This document shows positions 18,370 to 28,322 of a stretch of 64,000 nt of DNA, piece after piece. The notes under the pieces were generated by a model. It saw only the letters and a list, made by a program, of their open reading frames with translations, was not told where the DNA came from and ran no database searches. The stretch is from NCBI RefSeq assembly GCF_023502345.1, contig NZ_JAMFLX010000005.1, positions 1 to 64,000 of the forward strand, given 5' to 3'. Origin of the DNA: Parendozoicomonas callyspongiae. GTDB lineage: Bacteria; Pseudomonadota; Gammaproteobacteria; Pseudomonadales; Endozoicomonadaceae. A program made the translations under genes and the position numbers. The first letter of the stretch is position 1, and each line of letters opens with the position of its first letter.

Positions 18370-19323
18370 ATGTCTGCCCATGAACTTCACTTACAAGCAA
18401 ACGACGGCCACCAGATAACCGGCTACCACTGGCAACAGCCTGATTCAAAAGCGGTTATTCTCCTGCTGCACGGGATGACAGAACATGCCGCACGATACCG
18501 TTCTTTTGCAGAAACTCTGAATAAGGCAGGGTATTCCGTTGTCGCCCCAAACCACAGAGGACACGGACCACATATTCCCCAACAGCAGCTTGGGTGGTTT
18601 GCAGAGAGTAATGGCTGGCAGAAGGTACTTGGAGATATCTCTTTGGTGCACAGTTTTGTGACTGATCTATATCCTGATATACCAGTTATCTTGATGGGGC
18701 ACAGCATGGGCAGCTTTCTTGCCCAAGCCTGGTTGTTGAATCGCCCAGAACCAGTATCAGGTACTATTCTCTCCGGCTCGAATTTTGCTCCCAGATTGTT
18801 ACTGAAGCTGGGAAAGCTGGTCGCGATTCTTGAAAACGCCAGGCAGGGGACAAACGGTCACAGTAAACTGATTGACACACTTTCATTCGGCTCGTATAAC
18901 AACGCGTTCAAACCTGTTCGCACCCCGTTTGACTGGCTTTCCCGAGATTCAGCCGAAGTGAACAAGTACATTGAAGATCCCTTGTGTGGCTTTTTATGCA
19001 CCAATGTCATGTGGCTTGATCTGTTCAATGGATTGTTATCAATAACCTCCATTAAAGCGCTGAAGAACATTGATAACCGGCTACCCTTCTATATTTTCGG
19101 TGGTTCGAAAGATCCCGTAGGCCAACAGGGTAAAGGGCTGAAGCAACTGGCCAACTCATTGAGCAAAGCCGGTTCAGACAGTATTACCCTCGAAATTTGG
19201 CCGGAAGGCCGTCACGAGATGCTTAATGAAACCAATCGCCAGGAAGTGGTCATTAAGCTGCTTCAATGGCTGGATCAACAGGTACAGAATTTTCGTTCAA
19301 CCGAAGCAGAAAACCACGGTTGA
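18370..19323 (+). CDS. Alpha/beta hydrolase, monoacylglycerol lipase/lysophospholipase-like
   Basis: 317 aa serine hydrolase of the Hydrolase_4/S33 family. Nucleophile S112 in GHSMGS, acid D248 (GGSKDP) and H282 (GRHEML) form the triad; LLHGMTEHAARY near residue 33 supplies the oxyanion region. No signal peptide, so cytoplasmic. Likely hydrolyses monoacylglycerol or lysophospholipid esters. Followed by a MaoC hydratase 25 bases downstream and divergent from fadD, the same layout as Pseudomonas PA3300-PA3302 (recalled), suggesting released fatty acids go straight into acyl-CoA metabolism. Confidence 0.87.
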   Translation: MSAHELHLQANDGHQITGYHWQQPDSKAVILLLHGMTEHAARYRSFAETLNKAGYSVVAPNHRGHGPHIPQQQLGWFAESNGWQKVLGDISLVHSFVTDLYPDIPVILMGHSMGSFLAQAWLLNRPEPVSGTILSGSNFAPRLLLKLGKLVAILENARQGTNGHSKLIDTLSFGSYNNAFKPVRTPFDWLSRDSAEVNKYIEDPLCGFLCTNVMWLDLFNGLLSITSIKALKNIDNRLPFYIFGGSKDPVGQQGKGLKQLANSLSKAGSDSITLEIWPEGRHEMLNETNRQEVVIKLLQWLDQQVQNFRSTEAENHG

Positions 19324-19348
19324 TAGCAGTTTTAGTGAGGATATATCC

Positions 19349-19834
19349 GTGACCACTCTGGCAAACGTGCCTTTTGAAGTTTTGAAAGTCGGTGACAAGG
19401 CAACTTACCAGCGCACTCTGACTGAACGTGATCTCGTACTTTTTGCAGAAGTCTCTGGTGATCACAACCCTGTTCATCTGGACAAGGAGTACGCCAGCAC
19501 ATCTATGTTTGGCGAGCGTATTGCCCACGGAATGTGGACAGGTTCCCTGATTTCCGCCGCCCTGGCCATGAAACTGCCTGGACCTGGCGGAATTTATCGT
19601 GGACAGGAACTGAAGTTCCTTAAGCCGGTAAAACTGGGCGACACTCTGACCGTGGAACTGGAAGTGATCGAGATTAAGGAACGTGGCGGCAGAGCACTGA
19701 TGTCCACCAATGTTGTCAACCAGGATGGTGTTTATGTGGTTAAAGGCACTGCGACCATTCTTCCCAGCAAGGGTGAGGTGATCTTAAATGCACCACAGAT
19801 GCCCGCCATTCGCATCGAAGGCCTGGACGACTAA
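19349..19834 (+). CDS. MaoC-like (R)-specific enoyl-CoA hydratase (PhaJ-type)
   Basis: 161 aa hot-dog-fold hydratase. The GTG at 19349 is chosen because GTGAGG precedes it at good spacing; an ATG at 19226 lies inside the hydrolase gene and adds non-homologous residues. The R-hydratase motif is SGDHNPVHLD, with catalytic D38 and H43, followed by the typical AHGMWTGSL helix. It hydrates trans-2-enoyl-CoA to (R)-3-hydroxyacyl-CoA, linking beta-oxidation to polyhydroxyalkanoate or other (R)-acyl pools. Cotranscribed with the upstream hydrolase. Confidence 0.88.
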   Translation: MTTLANVPFEVLKVGDKATYQRTLTERDLVLFAEVSGDHNPVHLDKEYASTSMFGERIAHGMWTGSLISAALAMKLPGPGGIYRGQELKFLKPVKLGDTLTVELEVIEIKERGGRALMSTNVVNQDGVYVVKGTATILPSKGEVILNAPQMPAIRIEGLDD

Positions 19835-19877
19835 CCATCTTCATACTTCGGGGCTGGCAACAGCTCCGCAGCTCTTA

Positions 19878-19901
19878 CCATCCATCCATCCATCCATCCA
19901 T
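19878..19901. repeat. (CCAT)6 tetranucleotide microsatellite
   Basis: Six perfect CCAT units in the spacer between the MaoC gene and the host-attachment-like gene, followed by TCATT. It lies outside any gene, so slippage could only alter spacing or 5'UTR length. Confidence 0.95.
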
Positions 19902-19992
19902 TCATTTACTCTCCCACCCTTTTTTCATTAACAGCAAGCGCGGTTCGCTGCTTTGAACTAGTTTTATCTGGCACTCTCAGGAGGATGTCTCA

Positions 19993-20445
19993 ATGCAACC
20001 GATCTGGGTACTCGTGGCCGATAACAGCCAGGCCAGCATGTATCACTTTCAACCACACCAGAAACAGCTCAGACTTCTCGACCGAATACAGCACGAAGAA
20101 GGTCGATGGCATAATCAGGATTTTATCACTGACGGGACGGGGCATGGCACGACAATCAACAATATGACCTCGATGGCCAACCGCGGGCTTGGAACGACCG
20201 ACCGCTCCCCCAAAAATCAGGAAAACACTCGTTTTACCCAGCAAATCGCAGAAGCGATAAATAACGCTTACGACCAGCACAGTTTTGAGTCTTTGCAGAT
20301 CTGTGCTCCCCCAAAGTTCCTGGGCGAACTTCTACCCAAACTAAAAAAATCAGTTCCCCTCAGTCATAAGGTGCCAAAGGATATGGTGCATGCAGACAGT
20401 GGATTGATCATGCAGCACCTGAACCCCCTGACCCTAAGCAAATAA
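19993..20445 (+). CDS. Host attachment protein family (Host_attach) member
   Basis: 150 aa, matching the small family annotated 'protein required for attachment to host cells': it opens with IWVLVADNSQASMY, has HNQDFITDG, a central FTQQIAEAINNA helix and the conserved LQICAPPKFLGELL...VPKDMVH segment. The fold is related to release-factor-1/baeRF-type domains, so a translation-linked role is possible; the attachment function rests on an Agrobacterium phenotype. AGGAGG lies 9 bases before the ATG. No signal peptide, so cytoplasmic. Confidence 0.8.
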   Translation: MQPIWVLVADNSQASMYHFQPHQKQLRLLDRIQHEEGRWHNQDFITDGTGHGTTINNMTSMANRGLGTTDRSPKNQENTRFTQQIAEAINNAYDQHSFESLQICAPPKFLGELLPKLKKSVPLSHKVPKDMVHADSGLIMQHLNPLTLSK

Positions 20446-20559
20446 AGATTTTCCGGGTGTAGTCAAACGCCCGGTTTAGATTATGCGAAAAGAAAACTTA
20501 ACAGCATTGCGACAACTGCCTGCTATTGAAATTCCTGACCAGCAGAAATGAATCAATGC

Positions 20560-21038
20560 ATGTCGTGGCCTCAGCGATCCAGATTAATCCACAGGAAAAC
20601 CAAGGGACTTACCGGGCTGGTTGATCGTCATTTATACGAAGAACAGTCCTATTTGTACTGGCTCATAATCACCCCTTATTCTCAGAAACGGACAATGATC
20701 AGATGGTATCCTTGGTTCAAAATCAGGATATCGTTATGCCGGTCTATGCCCAGCCCCCCGAGATCAAAACTATTTATCAAGACCTAAGGGCAGGAGCCAG
20801 CGCAACTGACAGGGAAGGCATAGCATTCCTGATTCTGACGGGAAAATATCTTGGTTTCCTTCCCGAACACTATGCTTCCCGATGGATAAAGGAGCATAAA
20901 ATGAGGGCTCTCTGCCCTGCCCACTTTAACCACACAACCCCATTTACCGATATCACTAGCAAAAGCACACCCGGCAATCTTGTTCTGGAGACATTCCTTG
21001 AGTTGATTGATAAGGAGATCCAGTCCCAGACTGCCTAG
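20560..21038 (+). pseudogene. LysR-type regulator remnant (effector domain only)
   Basis: Frame 1 reads LVDRHLYEEQSYLYW up to about 20660. The homologous text then continues in another frame as AHNHPLFSETDN and on through GKYLGFLPEHYASRWIKEHK to the end at 21038. Together these match the C-terminal half of the LysR substrate-binding domain (LY...HPLF...GxGxLPEHYA). There is one frameshift near 20660, and the N-terminal helix-turn-helix was not found upstream. A short reading frame at 20484-20549 could be a more distant scrap of the same gene. No functional product is expected. Confidence 0.7.
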
Positions 21039-21141
21039 GGGGCGTTCTCAATTAAACGAAACTGATATCTTTTCCATTTTCACGATGATCAATATCACAT
21101 AAAATCAGCAGTTTTGTTTGAACGGAAACAACCGGGCTGTC

Positions 21142-23730
21142 ATGACCAAGGACACTTCGAGTACCAAAAAACACACCCCAATGATGCAGCAATACCTTCG
21201 CATCAAGCAGGAGCACCGCCATCAGCTGGTGTTCTACCGCATGGGGGATTTCTACGAACTGTTCTACGACGATGCCCGTAAAGCTGCCAGCCTTCTCGAT
21301 ATTACCCTGACTGCCCGGGGCCAGTCTGGCGGCGAGCCAATTCCCATGGCCGGTATCCCTTATCATGCCGCAGAAGGATATCTGTCACGGCTGGTGCGTA
21401 TGGGTGAATCAGTGGCCATCTGCGAACAGGTTGGTGACCCAGCAACCAGCAAGGGGCCTGTTGAGCGCAAAGTTATGCGCATCCTGACACCAGGCACTGT
21501 CAGTGATGAAGCCCTGCTGGAGGAGCGTTCTGACAACTGGTTGATGGCCATCCATAGCCATGAGCAGCAATACGGTCTGTCCTGGCTGGATATTACCAGT
21601 GGCCGCTTCCGGGTTATGGAAGTCAGTGGTGAGGAAGCCTTTTTGAGTGAAATCCAGCGTTTGGGTCCACGGGAACTTCTGCTCAGTGAAGATCGCAACT
21701 ATCCAGACAGCGTCGCCAAACGTTCGGGTGTAAACCGCCAGCCTCCCTGGTGCTTTGACCTGGATAGCGCCAAAGATCTACTAACCCGCCAGTTTGCCAC
21801 CAAGGATCTAGCCGGTTTTGGCTGCGAGGATATGTCCGTTGCCCTGGAGGCCTCTGGCTGCCTGCTCCAGTACGTGCGCGATACCCAGCGTACAGAACTT
21901 CCTCATCTTCGCTCACTGTCTGTTGAGCTGCGTGAAGACACCGTGATTATGGATGCTGCCAGCCGCAGCAACCTTGAGCTGGATATCAACCTGAACGGCG
22001 GTAAGGATAATACTTTGCTGTCGGTGATGGATACGACATCCACAGCCATGGGCAGCCGACTGATGAGCCGCTGGCTGAACCGCCCACTGCGCAACAGGGA
22101 AAGACTGGAACAGCGCCAGAATGCTATCAGTGAACTTCTTGAACAGTACACCTATGAAAGCCTGAATCCGGTTCTGAAAGGCATTGGTGATATTGAACGA
22201 ATCCTGGCTCGTGTTGCCCTGCGCTCAGCCCGCCCTAGAGACCTGGCACGTCTGCGCGATGCCCTCTCCTGCCTGCCGGAAGTGCAGAGTCTGCTGACAA
22301 CAACCGCAGGGCAGTTACTGGGTGAGCTGTCTGAACGCATCAGTGTTTTTCCTGAAGAAGTCAATCTTCTGCAGAATGCCGTTATCGAAAACCCTCCAGT
22401 CGTGATTCGTGATGGCGGTGTGATTGCGGCGGGCTATGACAGTGAGCTGGATGAGCTGCGCTCCTTGAGCGAAAACGCTGGTGGCTACCTGCTGGAACTG
22501 GAGCAACGGGAGAAAGAGCGCACCGGCCTCAGCACTTTGAAGGTTGGCTTTAACCGTGTGCATGGCTACTACATTGAACTGAGTCGGCGGGAGTCTGATG
22601 AAGCCCCGGTTGACTATATCCGCCGCCAGACACTGAAGAACACCGAGCGCTTTATCACGCCGGAGTTAAAAGAGTTTGAAGACAAGGCCCTGTCCAGCAA
22701 GAGCCGCGCCCTGTCCCGCGAGAAAGCTCTGTATGAGGAGCTTCTGGAAAAGCTGAATGAAAATCTCGGCCGTCTGCAGGATTCGGCTTCTGCCATCGCC
22801 GAACTGGATGTTCTTACCAGCCTGACCGAGCGCAGTCAGACCCTGAACCTCTGCCGCCCGGAACTGACCGATAAAACAGGTATACATATTGATGAAGGTC
22901 GTCACCCCGTGGTCGAACAGGTGCTGGATGAGCCCTTTGTCGCCAACAGCCTGGAGATGAACAACGATCGTCGCATGCTGGTTATTACCGGCCCTAATAT
23001 GGGTGGTAAATCGACCTATATGCGTCAAGCTGCTCTTATCGTTCTGCTGGCCCATATTGGCAGTTACGTGCCCGCAACCAGTGCCCGTATTGGCATGGTC
23101 GACCGCATCTTTACCCGTATCGGCTCATCGGACGACCTGGCCGGTGGCCGCTCGACCTTCATGGTGGAAATGACCGAAACAGCCAGCATTCTCCACAATG
23201 CCACTCAAAGAAGTCTGGTTTTGATGGATGAAGTGGGCCGCGGCACCAGCACCTTTGACGGCCTCTCCCTGGCCTGGGCCTGTGCCCGCCATCTGGCCGA
23301 CAAGATCAAAGCCTTTACCCTGTTTGCAACCCACTATTTCGAACTGACCCAGCTGCCAGAAGAAACCACGGGCGTTGCCAACGTTCATCTGAATGCTACT
23401 GAGCACGGGGATTCCATCGTCTTCCTGCATGCGGTTCAGGAAGGACCAGCCAGCCAGAGTTATGGCCTACAGGTTGCCCAGCTGGCTGGCGTACCCAGAG
23501 ATGTTATTCATTTGGCAAAAGGACGCCTGGAACAACTGGAAGCAGGTGAAAGTAACAACTCTTCTGAAGAGCGTGCCAAACGGAAACCAGTTAACTTTGT
23601 CAGCCCGCAGGTTGATATGTTCTCAAGACCGAGTCACCCAGCTGCCGACCGTCTGGAAGATGTTGACCCTGACAACCTTACCCCACGTCAGGCTTTGGAG
23701 CTGTTATATGAACTTAAAGAAATGGTATAA
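21142..23730 (+). CDS. mutS: DNA mismatch repair protein MutS
   Basis: 862 aa from the ATG at 21142 (a TTG at 21118 is an upstream alternative). The N-terminal mismatch-reading motif lies in [15 protein letters not shown], followed by connector, lever and clamp domains; the ABC ATPase carries Walker [14 protein letters not shown] near residue 616, the signature STFMVEMTE and Walker [17 protein letters not shown]. The C-terminus ends in a short helix ([14 protein letters not shown]) like the E. coli tetramerisation segment. It recognises mispairs and recruits MutL. Adjacent to fdxA and rpoS as in Pseudomonas. Confidence 0.97.
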   Translation: MTKDTSSTKKHTPMMQQYLRIKQEHRHQLVFYRMGDFYELFYDDARKAASLLDITLTARGQSGGEPIPMAGIPYHAAEGYLSRLVRMGESVAICEQVGDPATSKGPVERKVMRILTPGTVSDEALLEERSDNWLMAIHSHEQQYGLSWLDITSGRFRVMEVSGEEAFLSEIQRLGPRELLLSEDRNYPDSVAKRSGVNRQPPWCFDLDSAKDLLTRQFATKDLAGFGCEDMSVALEASGCLLQYVRDTQRTELPHLRSLSVELREDTVIMDAASRSNLELDINLNGGKDNTLLSVMDTTSTAMGSRLMSRWLNRPLRNRERLEQRQNAISELLEQYTYESLNPVLKGIGDIERILARVALRSARPRDLARLRDALSCLPEVQSLLTTTAGQLLGELSERISVFPEEVNLLQNAVIENPPVVIRDGGVIAAGYDSELDELRSLSENAGGYLLELEQREKERTGLSTLKVGFNRVHGYYIELSRRESDEAPVDYIRRQTLKNTERFITPELKEFEDKALSSKSRALSREKALYEELLEKLNENLGRLQDSASAIAELDVLTSLTERSQTLNLCRPELTDKTGIHIDEGRHPVVEQVLDEPFVANSLEMNNDRRMLVITGPNMGGKSTYMRQAALIVLLAHIGSYVPATSARIGMVDRIFTRIGSSDDLAGGRSTFMVEMTETASILHNATQRSLVLMDEVGRGTSTFDGLSLAWACARHLADKIKAFTLFATHYFELTQLPEETTGVANVHLNATEHGDSIVFLHAVQEGPASQSYGLQVAQLAGVPRDVIHLAKGRLEQLEAGESNNSSEERAKRKPVNFVSPQVDMFSRPSHPAADRLEDVDPDNLTPRQALELLYELKEMV

Positions 23731-23817
23731 GGTCGATCAATGAGCGATTTGTTCCCTTTTGGGCAAGCTGATAGACTAGCCCGGCTGCCCGGGGACAGCT
23801 CAAACAGCCTTGAGCGG

Positions 23818-23860
23818 GAGCCACTTCTGTCATTACCTTTGGTGATGACAGAAGTGGCTC
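23818..23860. terminator. Long hairpin after mutS
   Basis: Arms 23818-23833 and 23845-23860 pair perfectly over 16 bp (GAGCCACTTCTGTCAT), extended to about 20 bp by TACC/GGTG with one G-U; the loop is TTT. No U-tract follows, so it may act as an mRNA 3'-end stabiliser as much as a terminator. Confidence 0.65.
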
Positions 23861-23917
23861 CACAATAAAGAAATATATTTCGATGCCTGATGATGAATTG
23901 AAGATGGAGTATCTGCC

Positions 23918-24241
23918 ATGGCTTTCGTAGTGGGTGACAACTGCATCAAATGCAAGTACACGGACTGCGTTGAGGTTTGCCCTGTTGACTGTTTCTACGA
24001 GGGTCCCAACTTTCTTGTTATCCATCCTGATGAATGTATTGACTGCGCCCTCTGCGAGCCAGAGTGTCCGGCCAATGCCATTTTCTCTGAGGATGAAGTA
24101 CCAGAGGATCAGCAGGAGTTTATCGAGCTGAATGCCGATCTGGCGGATATCTGGCCGAACATCACTGAGAAGAAAGATGCTCTGCCTGACGCTGAAGAGT
24201 GGGATGGCAAGCCCGGTAAGTTGGAGCTGCTGGAACGCTAG
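23918..24241 (+). CDS. fdxA: 7Fe ferredoxin FdxA (3Fe-4S/4Fe-4S)
   Basis: 107 aa, the size of Azotobacter ferredoxin I. The nine Cys are at positions 9, 12, 17, 21, 25, 40, 43, 46 and 50. By the family pattern C9, C17 and C50 hold the 3Fe-4S cluster, and C21 with C40, C43 and C46 the 4Fe-4S cluster. Low-potential cytoplasmic electron carrier. The mutS-fdxA-rpoS order is conserved in pseudomonads, with rpoS convergent. Confidence 0.96.
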   Translation: MAFVVGDNCIKCKYTDCVEVCPVDCFYEGPNFLVIHPDECIDCALCEPECPANAIFSEDEVPEDQQEFIELNADLADIWPNITEKKDALPDAEEWDGKPGKLELLER

Positions 24242-24256
24242 CAACCGCTGAAATGC

Positions 24257-24285
24257 AAAGAAGGCAGGAAAAACCTGCCTTCTTT
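24257..24285. terminator. Bidirectional terminator between fdxA and rpoS
   Basis: A 12-bp perfect stem (AAAGAAGGCAGG/CCTGCCTTCTTT) with loop AAAAA between convergent fdxA and rpoS. The stem ends in T-rich sequence on both strands. Confidence 0.88.
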
Positions 24286-24317
24286 CGTTTCGGCGTAGTC
24301 AGCTGAGAATCTTAAGA

Positions 24318-25349
24318 TCAGCCTCCACTGAACAGTGACTCGCTGGTCAACCCCTGCTTTTCAAGGATAAGACGCAGGCGCTTCAGAGCCTCGACCTGGA
24401 TCTGCCTGACCCTCTCGCGAGTCAGCCCAATCTCTTTACCCACCTCTTCCAGCGTGCTTGTTTCGTAGCCCCGCAAACCAAATCGTCTGGCAACCACTTC
24501 ACGCTGCTTCTCTGACAGCTCACACAGCCACTTATCGATACTGTCATTCAGGTCGCTGTCCTGCAGAAGCACCGCTGGGTCGCTTTCCCGAATATCAGAA
24601 ATCGTATCGAGAATAGACTTGTCAGAATCATGACCAAGAGGTGTATCAACCGACGTCACCCGCTCATTGAGACCAAGCATGCGTTTCACATCGTCGACAG
24701 GCTTGTCGAGCAGCGTTGCAATTTCTTCCGGGGTCGGATCATGATCGAGTTTCTGGGTCAACTCACGGGCCGCACGCAGGTAAACGTTCAGCTCTTTCAC
24801 CACATGGATGGGCAGTCGTATGGTACGGGTCTGATTCATAATGGCCCGTTCGATGGTCTGCCTGATCCACCATGTCGCGTAAGTTGAAAAGCGGAATCCA
24901 CGCTCCGGATCGAACTTCTCCACCGCTCTGATCAAGCCGAGGTTACCCTCTTCAATCAGATCCAGAAGAGATAGTCCACGATTCACGTAGCGTCGGGATA
25001 TCTTGACCACAAGTCGCAGGTTACTCTCAATCATTCGGCGTCGGCCCGCTTCCACGCCTTTCCGGGCCAGGCGGGCAAAGTGCACCTCCTCTTCCGGTGT
25101 CAGCAGCGGAGAAAAGCCAATCTCATTGAGATACATCTGGGTTGCGTCGAGTGACTTATAAAAAGCATCTTCTTCACGCCGACCAGGAGCCGGAGTTGTT
25201 GAAGCAGCTTTCTGTACCACTGGTTGTTGTTGAGACAACTCCAGATCAGACCCTGTGACTTCTTGCGGATGATCAGGCTCGATATCCTTTCCGTTACCTG
25301 CATCATCACTCACTGCGGTCAGATCAGTCTCTTCCTTTTTCAGTGCCAT
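24318..25349 (-). CDS. rpoS: Stationary-phase sigma factor RpoS
   Basis: 343 aa sigma-70 group 2 factor. Region 1.2 begins at [21 protein letters not shown], region 2.4 contains [18 protein letters not shown], and region 4.2 has [21 protein letters not shown]. The N-terminus lacks the long acidic region 1.1 of RpoD, fitting RpoS. It directs the general stress response. It lies downstream of nlpD on the same strand, the standard arrangement in which an rpoS promoter sits inside nlpD. Confidence 0.95.
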   Translation of the reverse strand: MALKKEETDLTAVSDDAGNGKDIEPDHPQEVTGSDLELSQQQPVVQKAASTTPAPGRREEDAFYKSLDATQMYLNEIGFSPLLTPEEEVHFARLARKGVEAGRRRMIESNLRLVVKISRRYVNRGLSLLDLIEEGNLGLIRAVEKFDPERGFRFSTYATWWIRQTIERAIMNQTRTIRLPIHVVKELNVYLRAARELTQKLDHDPTPEEIATLLDKPVDDVKRMLGLNERVTSVDTPLGHDSDKSILDTISDIRESDPAVLLQDSDLNDSIDKWLCELSEKQREVVARRFGLRGYETSTLEEVGKEIGLTRERVRQIQVEALKRLRLILEKQGLTSESLFSGG

Positions 25350-25469
25350 AAGTGCCAGCCTTATTTAATTGGTCCCACTCACAGCCGAACAGCCTGGGCT
25401 GTATCGACGACCTTTTTTTACGAGGTCCGTCTTTTATATGCCTTCACGTTACTTCAAATACTGACTCCC

Positions 25470-26282
25470 TCAACGTTTCGGCAAGAAAAGAAGAGGATCA
25501 ACAGGCTTACCATTGCGCCGTATTTCAAAGTACAGTTTTGGCTCGTTAGTCCCTGTAGAACCTAATTCGGCTATCTTCTGACCCGCTTTAACCCTGTCAC
25601 CTTCCCTGACAAGCAACACCTTATTGTGGGCATAAGCGCTGAGATAACTCGCATTGTGTTTTATTATCAACAGGTTGCCATAACCTGTTAGACCACCACC
25701 GGAGTAAACCACTTCCCCTGCCGAGGTCGCTACCACAGGTTCTCCGATACGGCCGCCAATAGCAACACCCTTGTAAGTCCTTTCCGAAGACGAGAATCGG
25801 GAAATTACTTTGCCCGATGCTGGCCACTGCCAGCTCACTTTTCGGGCCACAGCCGCCTGTGAACTTTTTTTTGCCACTGGTCGTTTTTTGTACGGCGCGG
25901 ACTTTACTCCTGTCGAAGGCCGTTGTGAAGAGGCAGCGACCTTTTTGGGAGTGGAAGGTTTCACCAGGATGGATGAGTACTTGGACTTCCCACCCAGTTT
26001 CAATTTCTGACCTGGATATATCGTATAAGGTGCGCGCAGCCCGTTAACAGCTGCTAACCTGTGGAAGTCTTGGCCGTAGCTGTAAGCAATCTCATAGAGA
26101 GTCTCGCCGGATTTGACCGTGTGAGCCCCCCAAGTCACTGTTTTTGGACGGGTTCTTGAGCTGACAGGAATATCAGACGGGGTGGATGAACAGGCAGACA
26201 AAACCAATGCAAGAACACTTGCACCGATTATTTTTGAGCAAACACTCAAATGAAAAACACACTGCCCTGTGAGCCTTTTCAC
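25470..26282 (-). CDS. nlpD: Lipoprotein NlpD (LysM plus degenerate LytM)
   Basis: 270 aa. The signal peptide ends in lipobox LSAC with lipidated C31. One LysM domain (HTVKSGETLYEIAYSYG ... YPGQKLKL, about 54-97) binds peptidoglycan, then a Lys/Ser/Pro linker, then an M23/LytM domain (about 170-265). The second metal motif HxH is replaced (EPKLYFEIR), so the domain should not cleave; it probably activates an amidase as NlpD/EnvC do in daughter-cell separation. It is followed by rpoS after 120 bases, which include an imperfect stem. Confidence 0.93.
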   Translation of the reverse strand: MKRLTGQCVFHLSVCSKIIGASVLALVLSACSSTPSDIPVSSRTRPKTVTWGAHTVKSGETLYEIAYSYGQDFHRLAAVNGLRAPYTIYPGQKLKLGGKSKYSSILVKPSTPKKVAASSQRPSTGVKSAPYKKRPVAKKSSQAAVARKVSWQWPASGKVISRFSSSERTYKGVAIGGRIGEPVVATSAGEVVYSGGGLTGYGNLLIIKHNASYLSAYAHNKVLLVREGDRVKAGQKIAELGSTGTNEPKLYFEIRRNGKPVDPLLFLPKR

Positions 26283-26508
26283 ACTTTCACAACATCCCCT
26301 TGGGTAGGAAGTTAACCGCTTTTAATTCTCGAAAAGAATATTCAAGCAAGTTAATAATCTAAAGTATTCTAAAAAAACTTGGTTATTCACTATTAATCCA
26401 CAAGTTTTCCTATTGTATCGGTTACAAAATTCAGTATTTAAATGAACCGTGCTTCACTTTTCCACAGGCAAGAGTTACCTATACACACTTTTCGCTTCAC
26501 AACTCTCA

Positions 26509-27459
26509 TCATGATTGCTTCTGACTGAAAAAATCATGATCAGCAAGCCACTCCAGACCTAGTACAAGACCTATAGCCAGCCCCATACAAAGCACTGCCA
26601 GGGCAAACTGGGAGGGTTGGCCAGTTAGCTGCTCATAATGAAATGGCAGGATATTATTCTGCAGAAGAGGAACCTCAATACCCTTACTGTTCACCCTTGT
26701 GGTGAGAGTTTCTTTCCAGGGCCAGATTTTATTCAATGAGCCCAGCATTAAGCCCACCAGGAATGCCAGTGTCTGCATACGAGCCCTGAGCAAAAGCCAG
26801 GACAGAAACCGGGCAAATACCAGTAACCCCACCACACAGCCTGATGCCAAAACCGTAAGCACCAGAAGATCCAGATCCTTCACCGCTGATAACACCGATC
26901 CATAAAGTCCAAGCAGCAGTAAAATGAAGCTGCCTGAAATTCCTGGAAGAATCATGGCGCAGATGGCCAGCGCTCCGGCCCAGAAAAAAGTAAACAGGTT
27001 AACTTCATTCCCGGCAGCAGCAGGAACACCTCCCGCTATAACCCAGGCTAAAACCGCCCCGACCAAAAAAGGAAGAACTGTTGAAGCAGGCCAGCGCCGG
27101 ATCTGTTTTGCCACATGCCATGCAGACACCAGAACCAGGCCAAAAAAGAATGACCACACCAGAACCGGATGATGATCAAGCAGCCAGGTAATCAGTTTCG
27201 CCAGAGAAAACAGGCTGGTCAGAATACCCGTAAACAGGGTAATCAGAAATGAGCCATTGATATATGACCAAAAGCTGCCAAAACCCTGCTGGAAAAGTAC
27301 TTTCACCGCCGCTGGGTTACAGTTTTTAAGACTATTCAAAAGCTCATCATAAATACCGGTGATAAAAGCAATAGTCCCGCCAGATACTCCAGGGACAACA
27401 TCTGCGGCTCCCATCGCCACACCGCGGGCAAAAAGCAGTAAGGTAGGTTTCAAGCTCAT
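26509..27459 (-). CDS. DUF368 polytopic membrane protein (PopT-type undecaprenyl-phosphate translocase)
   Basis: 316 aa from the ATG at 27459; a more upstream start would overlap pcm. It has about eight to ten membrane helices and the DUF368 hallmarks GVAMGAADVVPGVSGGTIAF at the N-terminus and the mirrored MILPGISGSFILLLLGLY in the second half. DUF368 proteins were reported to recycle the carrier lipid undecaprenyl phosphate across the inner membrane (PopT). An insert between pcm and nlpD is not part of the usual rpoS neighbourhood. Confidence is high for the family, moderate for substrate. Confidence 0.85.
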   Translation of the reverse strand: MSLKPTLLLFARGVAMGAADVVPGVSGGTIAFITGIYDELLNSLKNCNPAAVKVLFQQGFGSFWSYINGSFLITLFTGILTSLFSLAKLITWLLDHHPVLVWSFFFGLVLVSAWHVAKQIRRWPASTVLPFLVGAVLAWVIAGGVPAAAGNEVNLFTFFWAGALAICAMILPGISGSFILLLLGLYGSVLSAVKDLDLLVLTVLASGCVVGLLVFARFLSWLLLRARMQTLAFLVGLMLGSLNKIWPWKETLTTRVNSKGIEVPLLQNNILPFHYEQLTGQPSQFALAVLCMGLAIGLVLGLEWLADHDFFSQKQS

Positions 27460-27526
27460 ATACAATCTTAAAGAAAAATGAAAAATATTCGCAAACCGGC
27501 CTATCGACCCCGAATAGAACGGCAGC

Positions 27527-28162
27527 TTAGCGGATAACACCACCCAGCAATGGAACAAAACGTACAGGTTCCAGATAATCCCGCTCATACCCGGTCTCTG
27601 TTCGTGTTATTCGGTAAAGGTGTTGCTCAGTGCCACCGACAGGAATGATCATCCGCCCGCCCACAGCCAGTTGTTGCAGCAGGCTGTCCGGAACTGTCTC
27701 CGGAGCCGCAGTAACAACAATGCCATCAAATTCGCCCTTATCTGGCCAGCCCATACCTCCATCAGAATGGCGGCAGAGCACATTACGAATACCGAGTATG
27801 CGAAAACGCTCCCGGGCTTTCGCCTGAAGGGGGCGGATTCTCTCAACCGTAAAAACCTGTTCAACAAGGCCTGCAAGAACGACAGTCTGATAACCGGAAC
27901 CAGTACCAACCTCAAGAACCTTTTTTGGCTCATGCCCACCTGCCAGCAAGGCTTCTGTCATTCGGGCAACAATAAAAGGTTGAGATAGAGTCTGACTATG
28001 GCCGATGGGAAGAGCGGTATCTTCATAAGCACGATGGGACAGCGCTTCATCGACAAAAATATGTCTGGGAATCGAGCGCATGCAATCAATCACTTTATGA
28101 TCACAGATACCCTGATCATAAAGACGCTGAATTAACCGGTCGCGAGTCCTGAGTGAGGTCAT
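27527..28162 (-). CDS. pcm: Protein-L-isoaspartate O-methyltransferase Pcm
   Basis: 211 aa from the ATG at 28162, which has AAAGG upstream; the GTG at 28204 would add 14 residues without homology. The SAM-binding motif [16 protein letters not shown], the post-I VERI and the PCMT signature [20 protein letters not shown] are intact, as is the C-terminal RFVPL. It repairs isoaspartyl damage in stationary phase. surE, its usual upstream partner, is absent, leaving truD upstream. Confidence 0.95.
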   Translation of the reverse strand: MTSLRTRDRLIQRLYDQGICDHKVIDCMRSIPRHIFVDEALSHRAYEDTALPIGHSQTLSQPFIVARMTEALLAGGHEPKKVLEVGTGSGYQTVVLAGLVEQVFTVERIRPLQAKARERFRILGIRNVLCRHSDGGMGWPDKGEFDGIVVTAAPETVPDSLLQQLAVGGRMIIPVGGTEQHLYRITRTETGYERDYLEPVRFVPLLGGVIR

Positions 28163-28322
28163 ACCAATACCTTTCAGGTTCAATCCAGAAACCCCGGTTC
28201 CCACTATATAACTCCTTTTCCAGCCAGACCGGTTTTACCAGTCTCATAATTTCCATATTACCCAGTTGGAACACAGAACTCGACTTTTCATCAACGATTC
28301 AAAGAGAGAATCAAAGAATAAA

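Noticed and set aside
25470-26282. Active M23 peptidase
   Set aside because: The HxH zinc motif is missing, so the NlpD-type amidase-activator reading is preferred.
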